Positions 43,533 to 52,700 of a DNA stretch of 64,000 bases are shown here, piece by piece. The translations under genes and the position numbers were made by a program. The stretch is from JAPPHA01 sp965221575 (lineage in GTDB: Bacteria > Pseudomonadota > Alphaproteobacteria > Rhodobacterales > Rhodobacteraceae): NCBI GenBank assembly GCA_965221575.1, contig CBDCSM010000013.1, forward strand, positions 496,001-560,000, given 5' to 3'. Numbering within the stretch: position 1 is the stretch's first letter; the number at the start of each line of letters is the position of its first letter. Below the pieces are notes generated by a model, which ran no database searches, had not been told where the DNA came from, and saw only the letters and a list, made by a program, of their open reading frames with translations.

Positions 43533-45062
43533 TCAAAGGCTCCCCAGGAACTGGATGAGGGCAGCACGATCTTCGGGCGGCATGGTTACCACCGCGTCCC
43601 GGTGTGATTGCGCTTCTCCGCCGTGCCAGAGGATCGCTTCCAACAGCGATCGCGCCCGCCCGTCGTGCAGGAAATAGGTATGACCTGACACCCGTTCTGT
43701 CAGTCCGATCCCCCAGAGCGGCGACGTTCTCCATTCACGCCCCGTTGCCCGGGATTCGGGCCTGTTGTCGGCAAGGCCTTCGCCCATGTCATGCAGCAGC
43801 ATGTCGGTGTAGGGCCAGATGAGCTGGAAACTTTGCTCAGACCGGTTTTCAAGCCTGTGGGTCACGAATGCGGGCTGGTGACAGGCGTTGCAACCGGTGC
43901 GGTAAAACACTTCCTTGCCACGCAAGACTTGCGGATCGCCAACATCCCGCCTGGCCGGGACGCCCAGGTTGCGGCTGTAGAACGTAACGAGGTCCAAGCC
44001 AATTTCATCCACCTCGTTGATCCGGTCGTCCTGATCGCCATGAGGAGCATCCCGACAGGCGGATTGAACCTTCGTACATTCGCCCCAGGGATCCGGAAAA
44101 AGTGGGCTGGAGATTCCGACATCGCCCGAAAAGGCGGCTGCGGCCTGTTGACGTATGGTCGGCGATCCTGCTTTCAGACCAAATCGCCCCAACATGGGTT
44201 GATCGAACTCCACGGACCACACAATATTCGGACGCCCGGAAACACCATCTCCGTTGGCGTCTTCCGGATCAGCCAGGGCCAGAATGTCGGCCGCCGGGAT
44301 CGCTTCGAGAAGTCCGAGCCCGATCATCTGGGGAGCAATGCGGGGGCTCAGCATGGCCTCGGGGTGAAGCGGTCCATAGCCAAGATCAGCGGCTTCGTAG
44401 GTGGGCTTTCTCAAGCTGACGGTTTCGCCACCCGAAAGGACCACTTCACTTTCTTCGTAGGAGACCTGGAGCCGATACTCGGCCGTGTGCCCGGCCAATC
44501 CGAAATCCTGAAGCTGCGTTCCATAGGTCGGGTCGGGCAAAGTCGCGAGATTGTCTTCGATTCCTGGAATGGCGTCTTCCGGGTCTCCGGGAATCGACAC
44601 CCGGAGAAACATCGAAATGGCGTTATCGTCAGGTCCTTCCGGAGGATGTCCCCGCCCATCCTTTATGTGGCACCTCTGGCACGACCGCGCGTTGAAAAGC
44701 GGCCCCAAACCATCGGATGCCAGGGTGGAGGAAGGCGAAGAGACCCACAGTTTACGGAAGAGACCGTCGCCGACCTTGAAATCAAGCTCCCCTTCAAAAC
44801 TCATGTTTCCTGACGGATCGGAAAAGGCATTCGAGTTATTCCTGACCTGTACGGTCGCCGCCCCCGCGGAATTTTCTTCGTATTTCTGGGGAGCCTCAAA
44901 CGAGGTCGGCGGTGCCGTGACCCCGGCAATCCTGGCCGTCTCTTCCGCTGTTCGGGGTACGATATCGAGATGCGGTTCGTCCAAAGGGTCCGCGGGAAGC
45001 GCAGACCCCAGGCACAGGAATATGGCTGGAATGCTACTCCGCCTCGTCCATTGGCGTCGCAT
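43533..45062 (-). CDS. Di-heme oxidoreductase (DUF1111/thiol oxidoreductase-like c-type cytochrome)
   Basis: A 509-residue periplasmic protein with a signal peptide (SIPAIFLCLGSALPA). Two heme c motifs are seen, SCQRCHIKDG in the first third and GCNACHQPAFVT in the last third; other landmarks are GLGLLEAIPAADILA and YTDMLLHDMGEGLAD. It belongs to the di-heme family often called thiol oxidoreductase, which accompanies imelysins. It might oxidise or reduce iron or a ligand during uptake. I start at ATG 45062, where the signal peptide begins, so the gene overlaps the end of bacterioferritin by 29 bases. The longer frame upstream is a shadow of bacterioferritin. It ends two bases before the second imelysin. 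Confidence 0.9.
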   Translation of the reverse strand: MRRQWTRRSSIPAIFLCLGSALPADPLDEPHLDIVPRTAEETARIAGVTAPPTSFEAPQKYEENSAGAATVQVRNNSNAFSDPSGNMSFEGELDFKVGDGLFRKLWVSSPSSTLASDGLGPLFNARSCQRCHIKDGRGHPPEGPDDNAISMFLRVSIPGDPEDAIPGIEDNLATLPDPTYGTQLQDFGLAGHTAEYRLQVSYEESEVVLSGGETVSLRKPTYEAADLGYGPLHPEAMLSPRIAPQMIGLGLLEAIPAADILALADPEDANGDGVSGRPNIVWSVEFDQPMLGRFGLKAGSPTIRQQAAAAFSGDVGISSPLFPDPWGECTKVQSACRDAPHGDQDDRINEVDEIGLDLVTFYSRNLGVPARRDVGDPQVLRGKEVFYRTGCNACHQPAFVTHRLENRSEQSFQLIWPYTDMLLHDMGEGLADNRPESRATGREWRTSPLWGIGLTERVSGHTYFLHDGRARSLLEAILWHGGEAQSHRDAVVTMPPEDRAALIQFLGSL

Positions 45063-45519
45063 TGAGCTGGGCGTAGTTTTCCGCCCCGACTCGGTCATAC
45101 AGGTCGAGTTGCGTTTCCAAAAAGTCGATGTGGCCCTCTTCATCCGCAAGCAGACCTTCAAACAGTGCCATCGAGACGTAGTCACCTGCTTCGTGACAGT
45201 AATCCCGCGCTTCCTTGTAGAGAGCCGCCGCATCAATCTCGGCGGCAAGATCACACTCCAGGGTCTCTCGCGGGGTTTGACCGATCCGCAACGGATCCAG
45301 TTTTTGCAGGTTCGGGTGGCCTTCCAGAAAGATGATCCGCTCGATGAGTTTGTCGGCATGGCCCATCTCTTCGATGCTTTCCTCGCGGCTTTTCTTCGCC
45401 ATCTTTCCCAGGCCCCAGTCGTCCTGAAGCCTGTAGTGCAGCCAGTACTGGCTCACCGCCGTGAGTTCATGACGAAGTGACTTGTTGAGGTACTCGATGA
45501 CTTTGCTGTCGCCTTTCAT
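45034..45519 (-). CDS. bfr: Bacterioferritin
   Basis: A 161-residue heme-containing ferritin that oxidises and stores iron in a 24-subunit shell. Ferroxidase residues are visible as the glutamate of LNKSLRHELTAVSQYW and the E-x-x-H of EESIEEMGHADK, where the methionine is the heme-ligand position (Met52 in E. coli). Later ferroxidase residues are in LAAEIDAAALYKEARDY and LLADEEGHIDFLE. ATG 45519 follows AAGGAGCAACGCC. Its 3' end overlaps the di-heme oxidoreductase start by 29 bases and its 5' end lies inside the end of the Bfd gene. The placing of storage genes within an imelysin cluster indicates common iron control. Confidence 0.95.
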   Translation of the reverse strand: MKGDSKVIEYLNKSLRHELTAVSQYWLHYRLQDDWGLGKMAKKSREESIEEMGHADKLIERIIFLEGHPNLQKLDPLRIGQTPRETLECDLAAEIDAAALYKEARDYCHEAGDYVSMALFEGLLADEEGHIDFLETQLDLYDRVGAENYAQLNATPMDEAE

Positions 45520-45760
45520 GGCGTTGCTCCTTGATGGCTTCCCCTCGGAGGTTACCGAGTTCAACGGGGACTTCCAAGTTTGCGTTTGTCCTCATTGTTT
45601 CAAGGAAAAGCGGCATGCAGCCGCCGCAATCGGCTGCCTTGCCCAAGGCGCGGTAGACTCTTCCGGGCGTTATGATCGTGCGCAGGTCCGCCGCCCGCAT
45701 CCAGTCGATGGCCGCGTTGATCTCGTGGTCCGAGATATTCTGGCAATGACAGACGATCAT
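45467..45760 (-). CDS. bfd: Bacterioferritin-associated ferredoxin-like [2Fe-2S] protein
   Basis: A 97-residue protein whose first 60 residues form a BFD-like [2Fe-2S] domain: MIVCHCQNISDHEI and DCGGCMPLF give the four cysteines. The C-terminal 35 residues are basic and polar, longer than the typical 64-75 residue Bfd, and overlap the bacterioferritin start region by about 53 bases. Bfd delivers electrons to bacterioferritin to release stored iron. It is directly upstream of bfr and downstream of the imelysin gene, consistent with coordinated iron release and storage. Confidence 0.9.
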   Translation of the reverse strand: MIVCHCQNISDHEINAAIDWMRAADLRTIITPGRVYRALGKAADCGGCMPLFLETMRTNANLEVPVELGNLRGEAIKEQRHERRQQSHRVPQQVTSS

Positions 45761-45783
45761 GGCGACGGACCCCCGGGCTTTGC

Positions 45784-47058
45784 CTACTCGAAGACGGCTT
45801 CGGGATTGTCGAGGCTATCGGAGCCTTCAAACTCGATGGCATCGACGCCCAATACTGCCACGACGCGTTCGATGGACCTGGTCTGGTCGATCAGGCCGTT
45901 AACGCCACCCATGACGAGTGCTTCGCCCGCCGCGTTGCCGCGTTCGAGCATCATGTCGTACTTGAAGCCCGATTCCGCTGCCGACTTGATCCGGGCCAGA
46001 GCCATCATTGTGGCCGTAAGCTTCGCTTTCATTTCGGCATCGAGATCGGCATCGACCGCGGACACGAGGTCAGAGACCGAAGCGCCCGACACGACCGAAC
46101 CGTCAATCCTGACATATTCGCCAAGATAGACATTCTGGACACCCAGACCGTCGTAATAGTGGCTGTTGTGGGTGTTGTCGGAGAAGCAATCGTGTTCTTC
46201 CTCCGGATCGTTCAGCATCAGACCCAGACGCATTCGCTCACCGGCCTGCTCACCGTAAGACAGCGAACCCATGCCGGTCAGGATCGCAACGATCCCGACA
46301 TCTTCATCGGCCATCAAGGTCGAACGGGCATCGCCGCCTGCAGCCCATTGTGCGGCCATCCATTCCACGTCGGAGACCAGCAGATCGGTCGCGGCCTTCA
46401 GATACGCGCCGCGACGGTCGCAATTTCCGTTCGTGCAGGCGTCGCCGGAAGCATAGTCCGTCCAGGGCCGGGCGCCAGCACCGGATCCGTGGCCATTCAG
46501 GTCCTGGCCCCAGAGGAGGAATTCGATGGCATGATAACCGGTCGCAACATTCGCCTCGACACCATCCGCCTCCTGCAACGTGTCCTCGAGCAGCGCCGGG
46601 GTGATGCTGGCGGCGTCAATGGTGTCGCCACCCAGTTGGAAACTGTCGTTGGCAACGACATTCAGAACGGCAAATTCATTCTCGTCTGAAGGTCCACCGT
46701 AAGAGGCATCCACGTAGTCGATCAGGCCCTCGTCCAGCGGCCAAGCGTTCACTTTCCCTTCCCAGTCGTCCACGATTGCATTGCCAAAGCGATAAACCTC
46801 TGACTGCTGGTACGGAACCCGGGAGGCCAGCCACGCCGCTTTCGCCGCCTCAAGACCTTCGGCGGAGGGAGCCGCCAGGAAGGCATCGACAGCGGCTTGC
46901 AGACGTTTGGCTGTTGCCAGGCTATCGCTGTACTTTGCTTCCGCGATATTGGCATAGTTCTCCAGAACCGCCGTCGCTTTTGTTGTGTTGACGCCAGGAT
47001 AGGCCGCGGTTCCCAGGAAGGTCGCCAACACACTCGTGGCAATCGTCAGGTGTTTCAT
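45784..47058 (-). CDS. Imelysin family protein (iron-regulated, IrpA-like)
   Basis: A 424-residue periplasmic imelysin. A signal peptide (LTIATSVLATFLGTAAY) precedes the first helical bundle AVLENYANIAEAKYSDSL. The GxHxxE motif is intact as GYHAIEFLLWGQDLNG, and SHYYDGLGVQNVYLGEYVR marks the second repeat. Related proteins IrpA, ICMP and EfeO are iron-repressed and bind or help import iron. RBS AGAAGGA lies about ten bases before ATG 47058. The start overlaps the stop of a small upstream frame (ATGA). It leads the iron cluster made of Bfd, bacterioferritin, di-heme protein, second imelysin and DUF1513. Confidence 0.93.
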   Translation of the reverse strand: MKHLTIATSVLATFLGTAAYPGVNTTKATAVLENYANIAEAKYSDSLATAKRLQAAVDAFLAAPSAEGLEAAKAAWLASRVPYQQSEVYRFGNAIVDDWEGKVNAWPLDEGLIDYVDASYGGPSDENEFAVLNVVANDSFQLGGDTIDAASITPALLEDTLQEADGVEANVATGYHAIEFLLWGQDLNGHGSGAGARPWTDYASGDACTNGNCDRRGAYLKAATDLLVSDVEWMAAQWAAGGDARSTLMADEDVGIVAILTGMGSLSYGEQAGERMRLGLMLNDPEEEHDCFSDNTHNSHYYDGLGVQNVYLGEYVRIDGSVVSGASVSDLVSAVDADLDAEMKAKLTATMMALARIKSAAESGFKYDMMLERGNAAGEALVMGGVNGLIDQTRSIERVVAVLGVDAIEFEGSDSLDNPEAVFE

Positions 47059-47507
47059 TTGCTTGTTGTCCTTCTCTTGGTGAAGTGTTGTGAATGAGCA
47101 TCCGAAATTCGGACACCCGGCCTGGATCGACCTGGTTCGAGGGCCAGGCCAAATCCGGAAACGAGAGTTACTGAAACCGAGGCCAATTCCGGGTGAACCA
47201 TCGTTGCGGCCACCGAATGGGCTTCCTCGCTTTCGCCCATCGTGGTGTCACCAATGAATTTTGCGAAAGTGGAATCGCCAGCACCCAGAACTTTTCGGTT
47301 CACCTGATGCCGCATCGAGGGTCGTTGCCCATACCGAACACAAAATCCGCGAAGCGATTCCGGAGATCCGGCGATGAACTCTCCGTCGCTTTGATCAACG
47401 GGTTCAGAAACGGGAAGACGTTGACCAACTTCTGCCAACAGCGCGTCGAACTGTTCCGGCCTCCGTTCGTTCCTGAATTCGTTTCTTGTCATGTCGTCAT
47501 GGCTCAC
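47055..47507 (-). CDS. Hypothetical protein upstream of the imelysin gene
   Basis: A possible 150-residue protein. Support: GTG 47507 follows AAAGGATCGAAC, a good ribosome site, and its stop overlaps the imelysin start as ATGA. It begins MSHDDMTRNEFRNERRPEQF and shows no signal peptide or cysteine motif that I recognise. It could be a small regulatory or binding protein, or an untranslated leader that happens to be open. I do not recognise a family. Confidence 0.4.
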   Translation of the reverse strand: MSHDDMTRNEFRNERRPEQFDALLAEVGQRLPVSEPVDQSDGEFIAGSPESLRGFCVRYGQRPSMRHQVNRKVLGAGDSTFAKFIGDTTMGESEEAHSVAATMVHPELASVSVTLVSGFGLALEPGRSRPGVRISDAHSQHFTKRRTTSK

Positions 47508-48580
47508 GTTCGATCCTTTCGCCCGCGTCCACGAATCTCCCATTGCTTGCCCGTATTTAGTTGAGCGAAATAGTCAGGTATGTCAACCCGACAATTTTTG
47601 TCAGGAATATTTTTCGTTGTCGGACCTGGTCGGCGGCCAAAAAATGCCAAAACCATTCGTTCCGCACGAGCTCCCTTAAAAATCGCGGAAACGGTCATTG
47701 CAGACAGCGGACCGCGCGATTGGGCCCGTTCAAGGTCGTCGAGTTAAAATGATGTTTTTATTATACATTTTCGACGCGCGTATGTTCACATCGAGAGCAG
47801 GTAACTTGAATCGGTTTTCGTTATCCGACCCTCAACTGGCCGCCAACTCAAGTCGTGCGGAATTCGTCACAACGACTTAAATGCGTAACCAGCCGAAAGC
47901 CGTGCATCAAAGTCCATGCTCTCATACACCCAAACGAATCAGACCTGGTCCAAAAAAATTTTGCCGAAACGCAGATCAAAATGAACACTAACCTCGTGGC
48001 AAAGGAGCGAACGCCCCGATCTGACGACGCCACATGCGTGCCGAAATTCACCGGTGGATAATGCCGAGGTCAAGACGACGGAAAAACGAAGCGCCGGCAA
48101 GCCGCCAGATCACAGCTTGACGACACTTCATTCCGATCAGGAAATGCTGCAGCTGAACGGGGTGACGTCGCCATTCGGTCCGGATCGGGCGTTCAAGATG
48201 TCGACAGTCAAACTTGCCCGGGATGTTGCCATGCAAAGGAATAGATAAGGGCAAGGCAAGGGTAAACATGAGTTCCCGCACTCGTCGAAAACTGCCGCAA
48301 AACATCAACTTCAAGGAAAATTCCCCTCAGACTTTTTCGTGAGGATCCGGTTATCCTTTCTGCCTTCTCCCGTCCGATTCACGAGCTCCGAGGCACCGGT
48401 TGACTTTTCGCACCATGGCTCCATTAACGGGTCGGTGACGCACTCTCCAACAGCCGAAACACGACCAAGACGAATCAATCATCCCAAAGGGAATGGTGGC
48501 ACAGTCTGCGGTCGCGAGGTCTTCCGAAGAGTGTTATGTCAACAAGGTTGTCGATCGGGCGAGAACAGGGATTTGTGAAA
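47508..48580. other. AT-rich intergenic region of about 1 kb
   Basis: The region from 47560 to 48000 is markedly AT-rich compared with the neighbouring genes. It contains a minus-strand TTGACA at 47586-47581 and the inverted repeat GACAA-TTT-TTGTC at 47590-47602, which may belong to the regulated promoter of the iron cluster. A frame at 48054-48248 has no support. Confidence 0.4.
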
Positions 48581-49483
48581 ATGAAACGAGCAGGCGTGAT
48601 TGGACTTGGCGATATGGGCAGCGGTTTGGCCAAGAACCTGATCGCAAGCGGGTTCGAAACCACCGGGCTGGACATCAGTCCTGTCCGAATGGACGCATTT
48701 GCGGAGATGGGAGGCACAGTTGCCCAATCGGCCAGCCAGGTCGGTGCAAACGCCGATGCGGTGTTCGTCATGGTGATGAATGGAGATCAGGCCAAGGCCG
48801 TGATCCTGGGCAAGGAAGGTGTGGCCGCCAGCATGCCTCCGGGCGGGGCAGTGATCCTGACCGCGACCATAAAGCCACGCGAGGCCCGGGAAATCGGCAA
48901 GGCACTCGAAGAAACGGACGTGCACCTGATCGACAGTCCCGTATCGGGCGGATTCCCTGGCGCGCAGAACGGAACCCTGACCTTGATGGCGTCTGCGCCC
49001 GACAAGGTGCTGGACACATTTGAGCCATACATGCAGGCAATTTCAGCAGACATTCATCGTGTCGGCACCGAACCCGGTATGGGTCAGACGGTCAAGGCCT
49101 GCCTGCAGACACTGATCGGATCGATCTTTTCCGCCACGTTCGAGGCATCCGTACTGGCTGCCAAGGCAGGAGTCGAAGGAGAAGCCCTGCTCAAGGTCTT
49201 TTCCACGTCCGCCGCCGGTTGCGGATGCATGACTACTGCCCTTGAAGCGATCATTGACCGAAAATTCAAAGATTCCGGCAGCGGGATCGGCACCATGCAC
49301 AAGGATCTCACCATCTCGCTCGATCTTGCCGAGGAGTTGGAAGTTCCGATGTACACGGCGGCGACCGCCATGCAGATCTTTCACGCCGGAAAGAGCAGGT
49401 TTCCCGATGGCGACAATTGGGCATGCACGAAAGTCATCGAGGACATCGTCGGCGTGGAACTCCACCGGAAGCGTTCCCGATGA
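48581..49483 (+). CDS. NAD(P)-dependent 3-hydroxyacid dehydrogenase, L-threonate dehydrogenase-like
   Basis: A 300-residue member of the 3-hydroxyisobutyrate/tartronate-semialdehyde reductase family. The nucleotide motif GLGDMGSGLAKNL lies near the N-terminus, the substrate motif DSPVSGGFPGAQNGTL is complete, and the catalytic lysine lies in GQTVKACLQTLIGS; the later KDLTISLDLAEE is also typical. LtnD, which oxidises L-threonate, and tartronate semialdehyde reductases belong here, so a C4-C6 sugar-acid substrate is likely. I start at ATG 48581. Its stop overlaps the next start as ATGA, and the TIM-barrel isomerase follows. Confidence 0.88.
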   Translation: MKRAGVIGLGDMGSGLAKNLIASGFETTGLDISPVRMDAFAEMGGTVAQSASQVGANADAVFVMVMNGDQAKAVILGKEGVAASMPPGGAVILTATIKPREAREIGKALEETDVHLIDSPVSGGFPGAQNGTLTLMASAPDKVLDTFEPYMQAISADIHRVGTEPGMGQTVKACLQTLIGSIFSATFEASVLAAKAGVEGEALLKVFSTSAAGCGCMTTALEAIIDRKFKDSGSGIGTMHKDLTISLDLAEELEVPMYTAATAMQIFHAGKSRFPDGDNWACTKVIEDIVGVELHRKRSR

Positions 49484-50343
49484 AACTCGGCGTCATTTGT
49501 GACGGCATCAGCCGCGACCTCAGGCACGCGGTCGATGTCATGGATGAGTTCGGGCTTGAGTACGCGGAGCTCCAGTACGTCGGGGAAAAGGAAGTTGGAG
49601 ATCATTCGTCGGCCGAAATCTCCGAGATCGATCGCCTCCTGCGCGATCGCGGCAAGCCGGTCAGCTGCCTGTCACGGCATATCTTCGCCGGCCTGACAAC
49701 GGCAAACGTCCCGGGGGATGAAGAACACACGAGACACATGGATGCGCTGAATCGCGTCATTGACATGGCGCACCAGGTTGGCAGTCCCCTTGTTCGAATC
49801 ATGACCAACAAGAAGGAACAGATTCTCTGGGGCCGGAACGGCGCCGAGAAATGGAACGTCGCCCACGGCGCCTGGGAGAAGACGTTACCGTTGATCGCGC
49901 CTGCCTGTGACCTGGCGCGGGCTTCGGGCACGGTGCTGGTCGTCGAGACCGGAAACGGTACGATGGTCAACTCGAATTTCACGGCGCGGAAGCTGATTGA
50001 CGACCTGGACGCCGGGGACGTGCTCAAGGTCCTTTGGGACCCCGCCAACAACTGCTGGTGTCATGAACGTGCCTGGCCGGACGGTTACGATGAAGTGCGC
50101 GGCGGATACCTGGGGCATGTGCACATCAAGGATGTCCAGGTGGATACGCCACGTGCGACACTCGAGGTGCGGCGACTGGGTGAAGGTCAGCTTGCGGACC
50201 AGTTCGAAACGTTTGCCGATGCGCTTCGGGAAGATGGATACGCAGGAGTGATCAGCCTGGAAAGCGTTTATCATCCCGGGAATGGCGATTTCGAGGCCGG
50301 TTTCCGGCTCTGCATCGATCGCTTCAAATCGATCTTCGGATAA
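49480..50343 (+). CDS. TIM-barrel sugar-phosphate isomerase/epimerase family protein
   Basis: A 287-residue protein of the AP-endonuclease-2-like sugar isomerase family. Metal-binding residues are expected in FGLEYAELQYVGEKE, LVVETGNG, LWDPANNCWC and LGHVHIKDVQ. The phrase HVHIKDVQ is the signature of many inositol/ketose isomerases. ATG 49480 overlaps the dehydrogenase stop, so the pair is coupled. It probably interconverts an aldose and a ketose (or their acids) that feed the dehydrogenase. No partner kinase is seen nearby. Confidence 0.87.
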   Translation: MKLGVICDGISRDLRHAVDVMDEFGLEYAELQYVGEKEVGDHSSAEISEIDRLLRDRGKPVSCLSRHIFAGLTTANVPGDEEHTRHMDALNRVIDMAHQVGSPLVRIMTNKKEQILWGRNGAEKWNVAHGAWEKTLPLIAPACDLARASGTVLVVETGNGTMVNSNFTARKLIDDLDAGDVLKVLWDPANNCWCHERAWPDGYDEVRGGYLGHVHIKDVQVDTPRATLEVRRLGEGQLADQFETFADALREDGYAGVISLESVYHPGNGDFEAGFRLCIDRFKSIFG

Positions 50344-50780
50344 ATTCTTGGGGAGCCTGGCAACTCTTAATCGTGCCAACTTGCCCGAGTTCGGATCTGG
50401 TCGACTCGGAAGCGAATGAGTTCATCCCCCTGATTTGTCCCGTTCCCTGCCCGACGATCATGATCACCCGCACAATGGTCAGCCATCAAACCTTAACCAT
50501 GTCCTCTACCCCGAGAACTCTACATAATCAGCATGGCCGAAAGGAGCGGAAAAACCGATAGGTTCACCCGGGACGCGCGTGGCCTCGGTCGGACGGATCC
50601 GTTCCACGCGATACGCCATCGCCGCCTGTCGCGCTATTGGCGAGAAAACGCCCAACGTCTGCGATGCGACGAAAAGGACACTGCCATCGTTTGTGAGCGG
50701 TTGTTTGGTCGATTCACATAACGGTTGCGCATGACCGGATCCATCGCCAGAGAAATTTCCAGAAAGCGAAAGCCGTCATC
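50344..50780. other. Intergenic region, no gene seen
   Basis: The 437 bases between the TIM-barrel gene and the unknown protein have no supported frame. A frame at 50533-50721 has a fair ribosome-site-like AAAGGAG inside but no family match. Confidence 0.35.
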
Positions 50781-51437
50781 ATGTCTGTTCAAGTCCTCGA
50801 CCTTGCCGAGCCGTTCTTCGGCCTTCGCCTCATCTCCGACGAGTCGGAATTCGAGTTGGCGGAAAAGGTCATCCTCCTGAATCTGTCCGAAAATCCCGTG
50901 GGAATCAGGAATCAGTCACTGGAACCGCTACAATCGGCTGTCGTGACCAACACCAGGATCCGGAACGTTTCCCACGCGGTCATCATCGAGAGATTCGCCG
51001 ATTACCCTGGCGAAGACGCATTGTTCAGGAAAGTGAGGGCGACATGGCCATCAGCGTTCGATGTCCGGAAGGAAGAACGGCTGCGCGGAATCGCCCACTA
51101 CATGTCACCCAAGATCTGGGTAGGTCGTTTCGGGTTCACGATGTACCATTCCGGTTCGGTTCCTCTTAACGTTGGCTTGCATCGCGATCATGCATTCTGT
51201 CCTGTTCCGGGGTTTCGCGAGGTTCACACGCAGGTCGTCGGAATCGGCAAGATGCAGCAGTGCCGTGAGAACGATCCGTCAACGCTTTACCTGGAAGAGC
51301 CAATGGCGCCAGGCGCAACTCACCGCCCAATGTATGATGAACACGGCAACTACCCCTGGCATCAGTACGAGACGATCACACCATCGATCTTCCTGGCAGT
51401 AGAGATGTTGCCGGAGGGTGCGACGCCCCCAACCTGA
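50781..51437 (+). CDS. Conserved-looking protein of unknown function, possible cupin-like metal binder
   Basis: A 218-residue cytoplasmic protein I do not recognise. The most distinctive part is a beta-rich, His-rich centre: FGFTMYHSGSVPLNVGLHRD, followed by HAFCPVPGFREVHTQVVGIG. These phrases and the later YPWHQYETITPSIFLAVEML resemble a cupin-like double-stranded barrel in which histidines could hold a metal. It is followed nine bases later by a Gfo/Idh/MocA gene, so they are likely one operon. A role with a sugar or sugar acid is inferred from this neighbour. No signal peptide is present. Confidence 0.7.
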   Translation: MSVQVLDLAEPFFGLRLISDESEFELAEKVILLNLSENPVGIRNQSLEPLQSAVVTNTRIRNVSHAVIIERFADYPGEDALFRKVRATWPSAFDVRKEERLRGIAHYMSPKIWVGRFGFTMYHSGSVPLNVGLHRDHAFCPVPGFREVHTQVVGIGKMQQCRENDPSTLYLEEPMAPGATHRPMYDEHGNYPWHQYETITPSIFLAVEMLPEGATPPT

Positions 51438-51446
51438 GGAGTACAC

Positions 51447-52637
51447 ATGGCCGAGAGACTGCTTCCTTCCGAGTGGGACCCAGAGGGTCCGTTTCCACGC
51501 CTTTCGCGTCGATTGCGGCTCGGCGTTGTCGGAGGAGGGCGCATCGCCGGCACGCAAGCGAACGCGGCGCGTCTCAGCGACCGATGGGAAGTCGTTGCCG
51601 GCGCACTCTCGTCGGACCCGGAGCAGGCACGCATACGCGGCGAAAGATCATACCTTGATCCCGATCGCTCGTACGCCTCGTTCGAAGAGATGGCCGCGGC
51701 CGAGGCCCGTCGACCGGACGGAGTGGACGCGGTCATGGTCACCACCCCAAACCATCTCCACCACGCCGCGGCGCGCGCGTTCCTGGAATCGGGAATCGAT
51801 GTCCTCTGCGAGAAGCCACTCACCAATTCGGTTGCGGAAGCGGAAGACCTGGCCGAGCTCACGAAGGCGTCGGGGTGCATACTCGGCGTATGCTATGTCA
51901 TGTCCTGCTATCCCATGGTCAGGCAAGCCCGCGATATCGTCACTTCCGGCGCTCTCGGGCGAATTCAGCAGATGCACGTCGAATTCATGCAGGATTGGAT
52001 GATTCCCGAAGGGTTTGACGAGCCTCCTCACGTCAAATGGCGGCTTGATCCGACGTTCTCCGGACCTTCGGGCTGCACCGGCGACATCGGCACCCATGCC
52101 GCACATCTGGCCAGTTTTGTCTCTGGCCTGCCATTGAGCCATGTCAGGGCCGATTTTCACGTCTGTGGCGCACCGAAAACGCTTGAAGACACCGTTTTCA
52201 TGGCGACCCGATACGCCGGTTCGGTACCCGGCACGCTCATGGCAACCCGCCTGGCTCCCGGCAACCGGGGGGGATTGCGCCTGAGGGTTTTCGGCACTGA
52301 CGCCGGTCTCGAGTGGGACATGGAAAGGTGCGAACAAATCAAGTTCAGCCGCTTCGGTGAACCCGACAGGATCATTAGCCGGGGACATGGCCACGGGGTT
52401 TCGCCCAGGACGGAACGCCTTGTTCGAACCGCGCGCGGGTTTCCGGAAGGACTGATCGAAGCCTGGGCCAATCTCTACACGGAATTCGCCCTTGCGGTCG
52501 CCGCGAGGCGTGACGGTTGCGAGATTCCGGAAGGCTGGCTCGAATTGCCCCAGGTCGAAGACGGAGCCGATGGTGTCCGGTTCATCATTGCCGCTGTCCG
52601 TTCGCACGCATCCGACGGAAAGTGGGAAAAGATCTGA
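51447..52637 (+). CDS. Gfo/Idh/MocA family oxidoreductase
   Basis: A 396-residue NAD(P)-dependent oxidoreductase. The Rossmann motif GVVGGGRIAGTQA starts near residue 26, VTTPNHLHHAAA follows and the catalytic EKP motif is CEKPLTNSV. The C-terminal sheet domain includes GDIGTHAAHLASFVSG, whose Asp and His are the usual catalytic partners. Members oxidise or reduce sugars, inositol and sugar nucleotides. The start ATG follows CTGAGGAGTACAC. It is the last gene of the small sugar cluster, converging with uvrB. The substrate is not predicted. Confidence 0.9.
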   Translation: MAERLLPSEWDPEGPFPRLSRRLRLGVVGGGRIAGTQANAARLSDRWEVVAGALSSDPEQARIRGERSYLDPDRSYASFEEMAAAEARRPDGVDAVMVTTPNHLHHAAARAFLESGIDVLCEKPLTNSVAEAEDLAELTKASGCILGVCYVMSCYPMVRQARDIVTSGALGRIQQMHVEFMQDWMIPEGFDEPPHVKWRLDPTFSGPSGCTGDIGTHAAHLASFVSGLPLSHVRADFHVCGAPKTLEDTVFMATRYAGSVPGTLMATRLAPGNRGGLRLRVFGTDAGLEWDMERCEQIKFSRFGEPDRIISRGHGHGVSPRTERLVRTARGFPEGLIEAWANLYTEFALAVAARRDGCEIPEGWLELPQVEDGADGVRFIIAAVRSHASDGKWEKI

Positions 52638-52700
52638 CTTCCGCAGCGAACGGAACCGTTTCAGTCCGCACGGGCGAACGCGGGTCGCGGAACGTTCGAC

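Noticed and set aside
43791..44813. 340-codon plus-strand frame
   Set aside because: Antisense to the di-heme oxidoreductase.
45063..45359. N-terminal extension of the di-heme oxidoreductase frame
   Set aside because: It lies inside the bacterioferritin gene, and the signal peptide begins at 45062.
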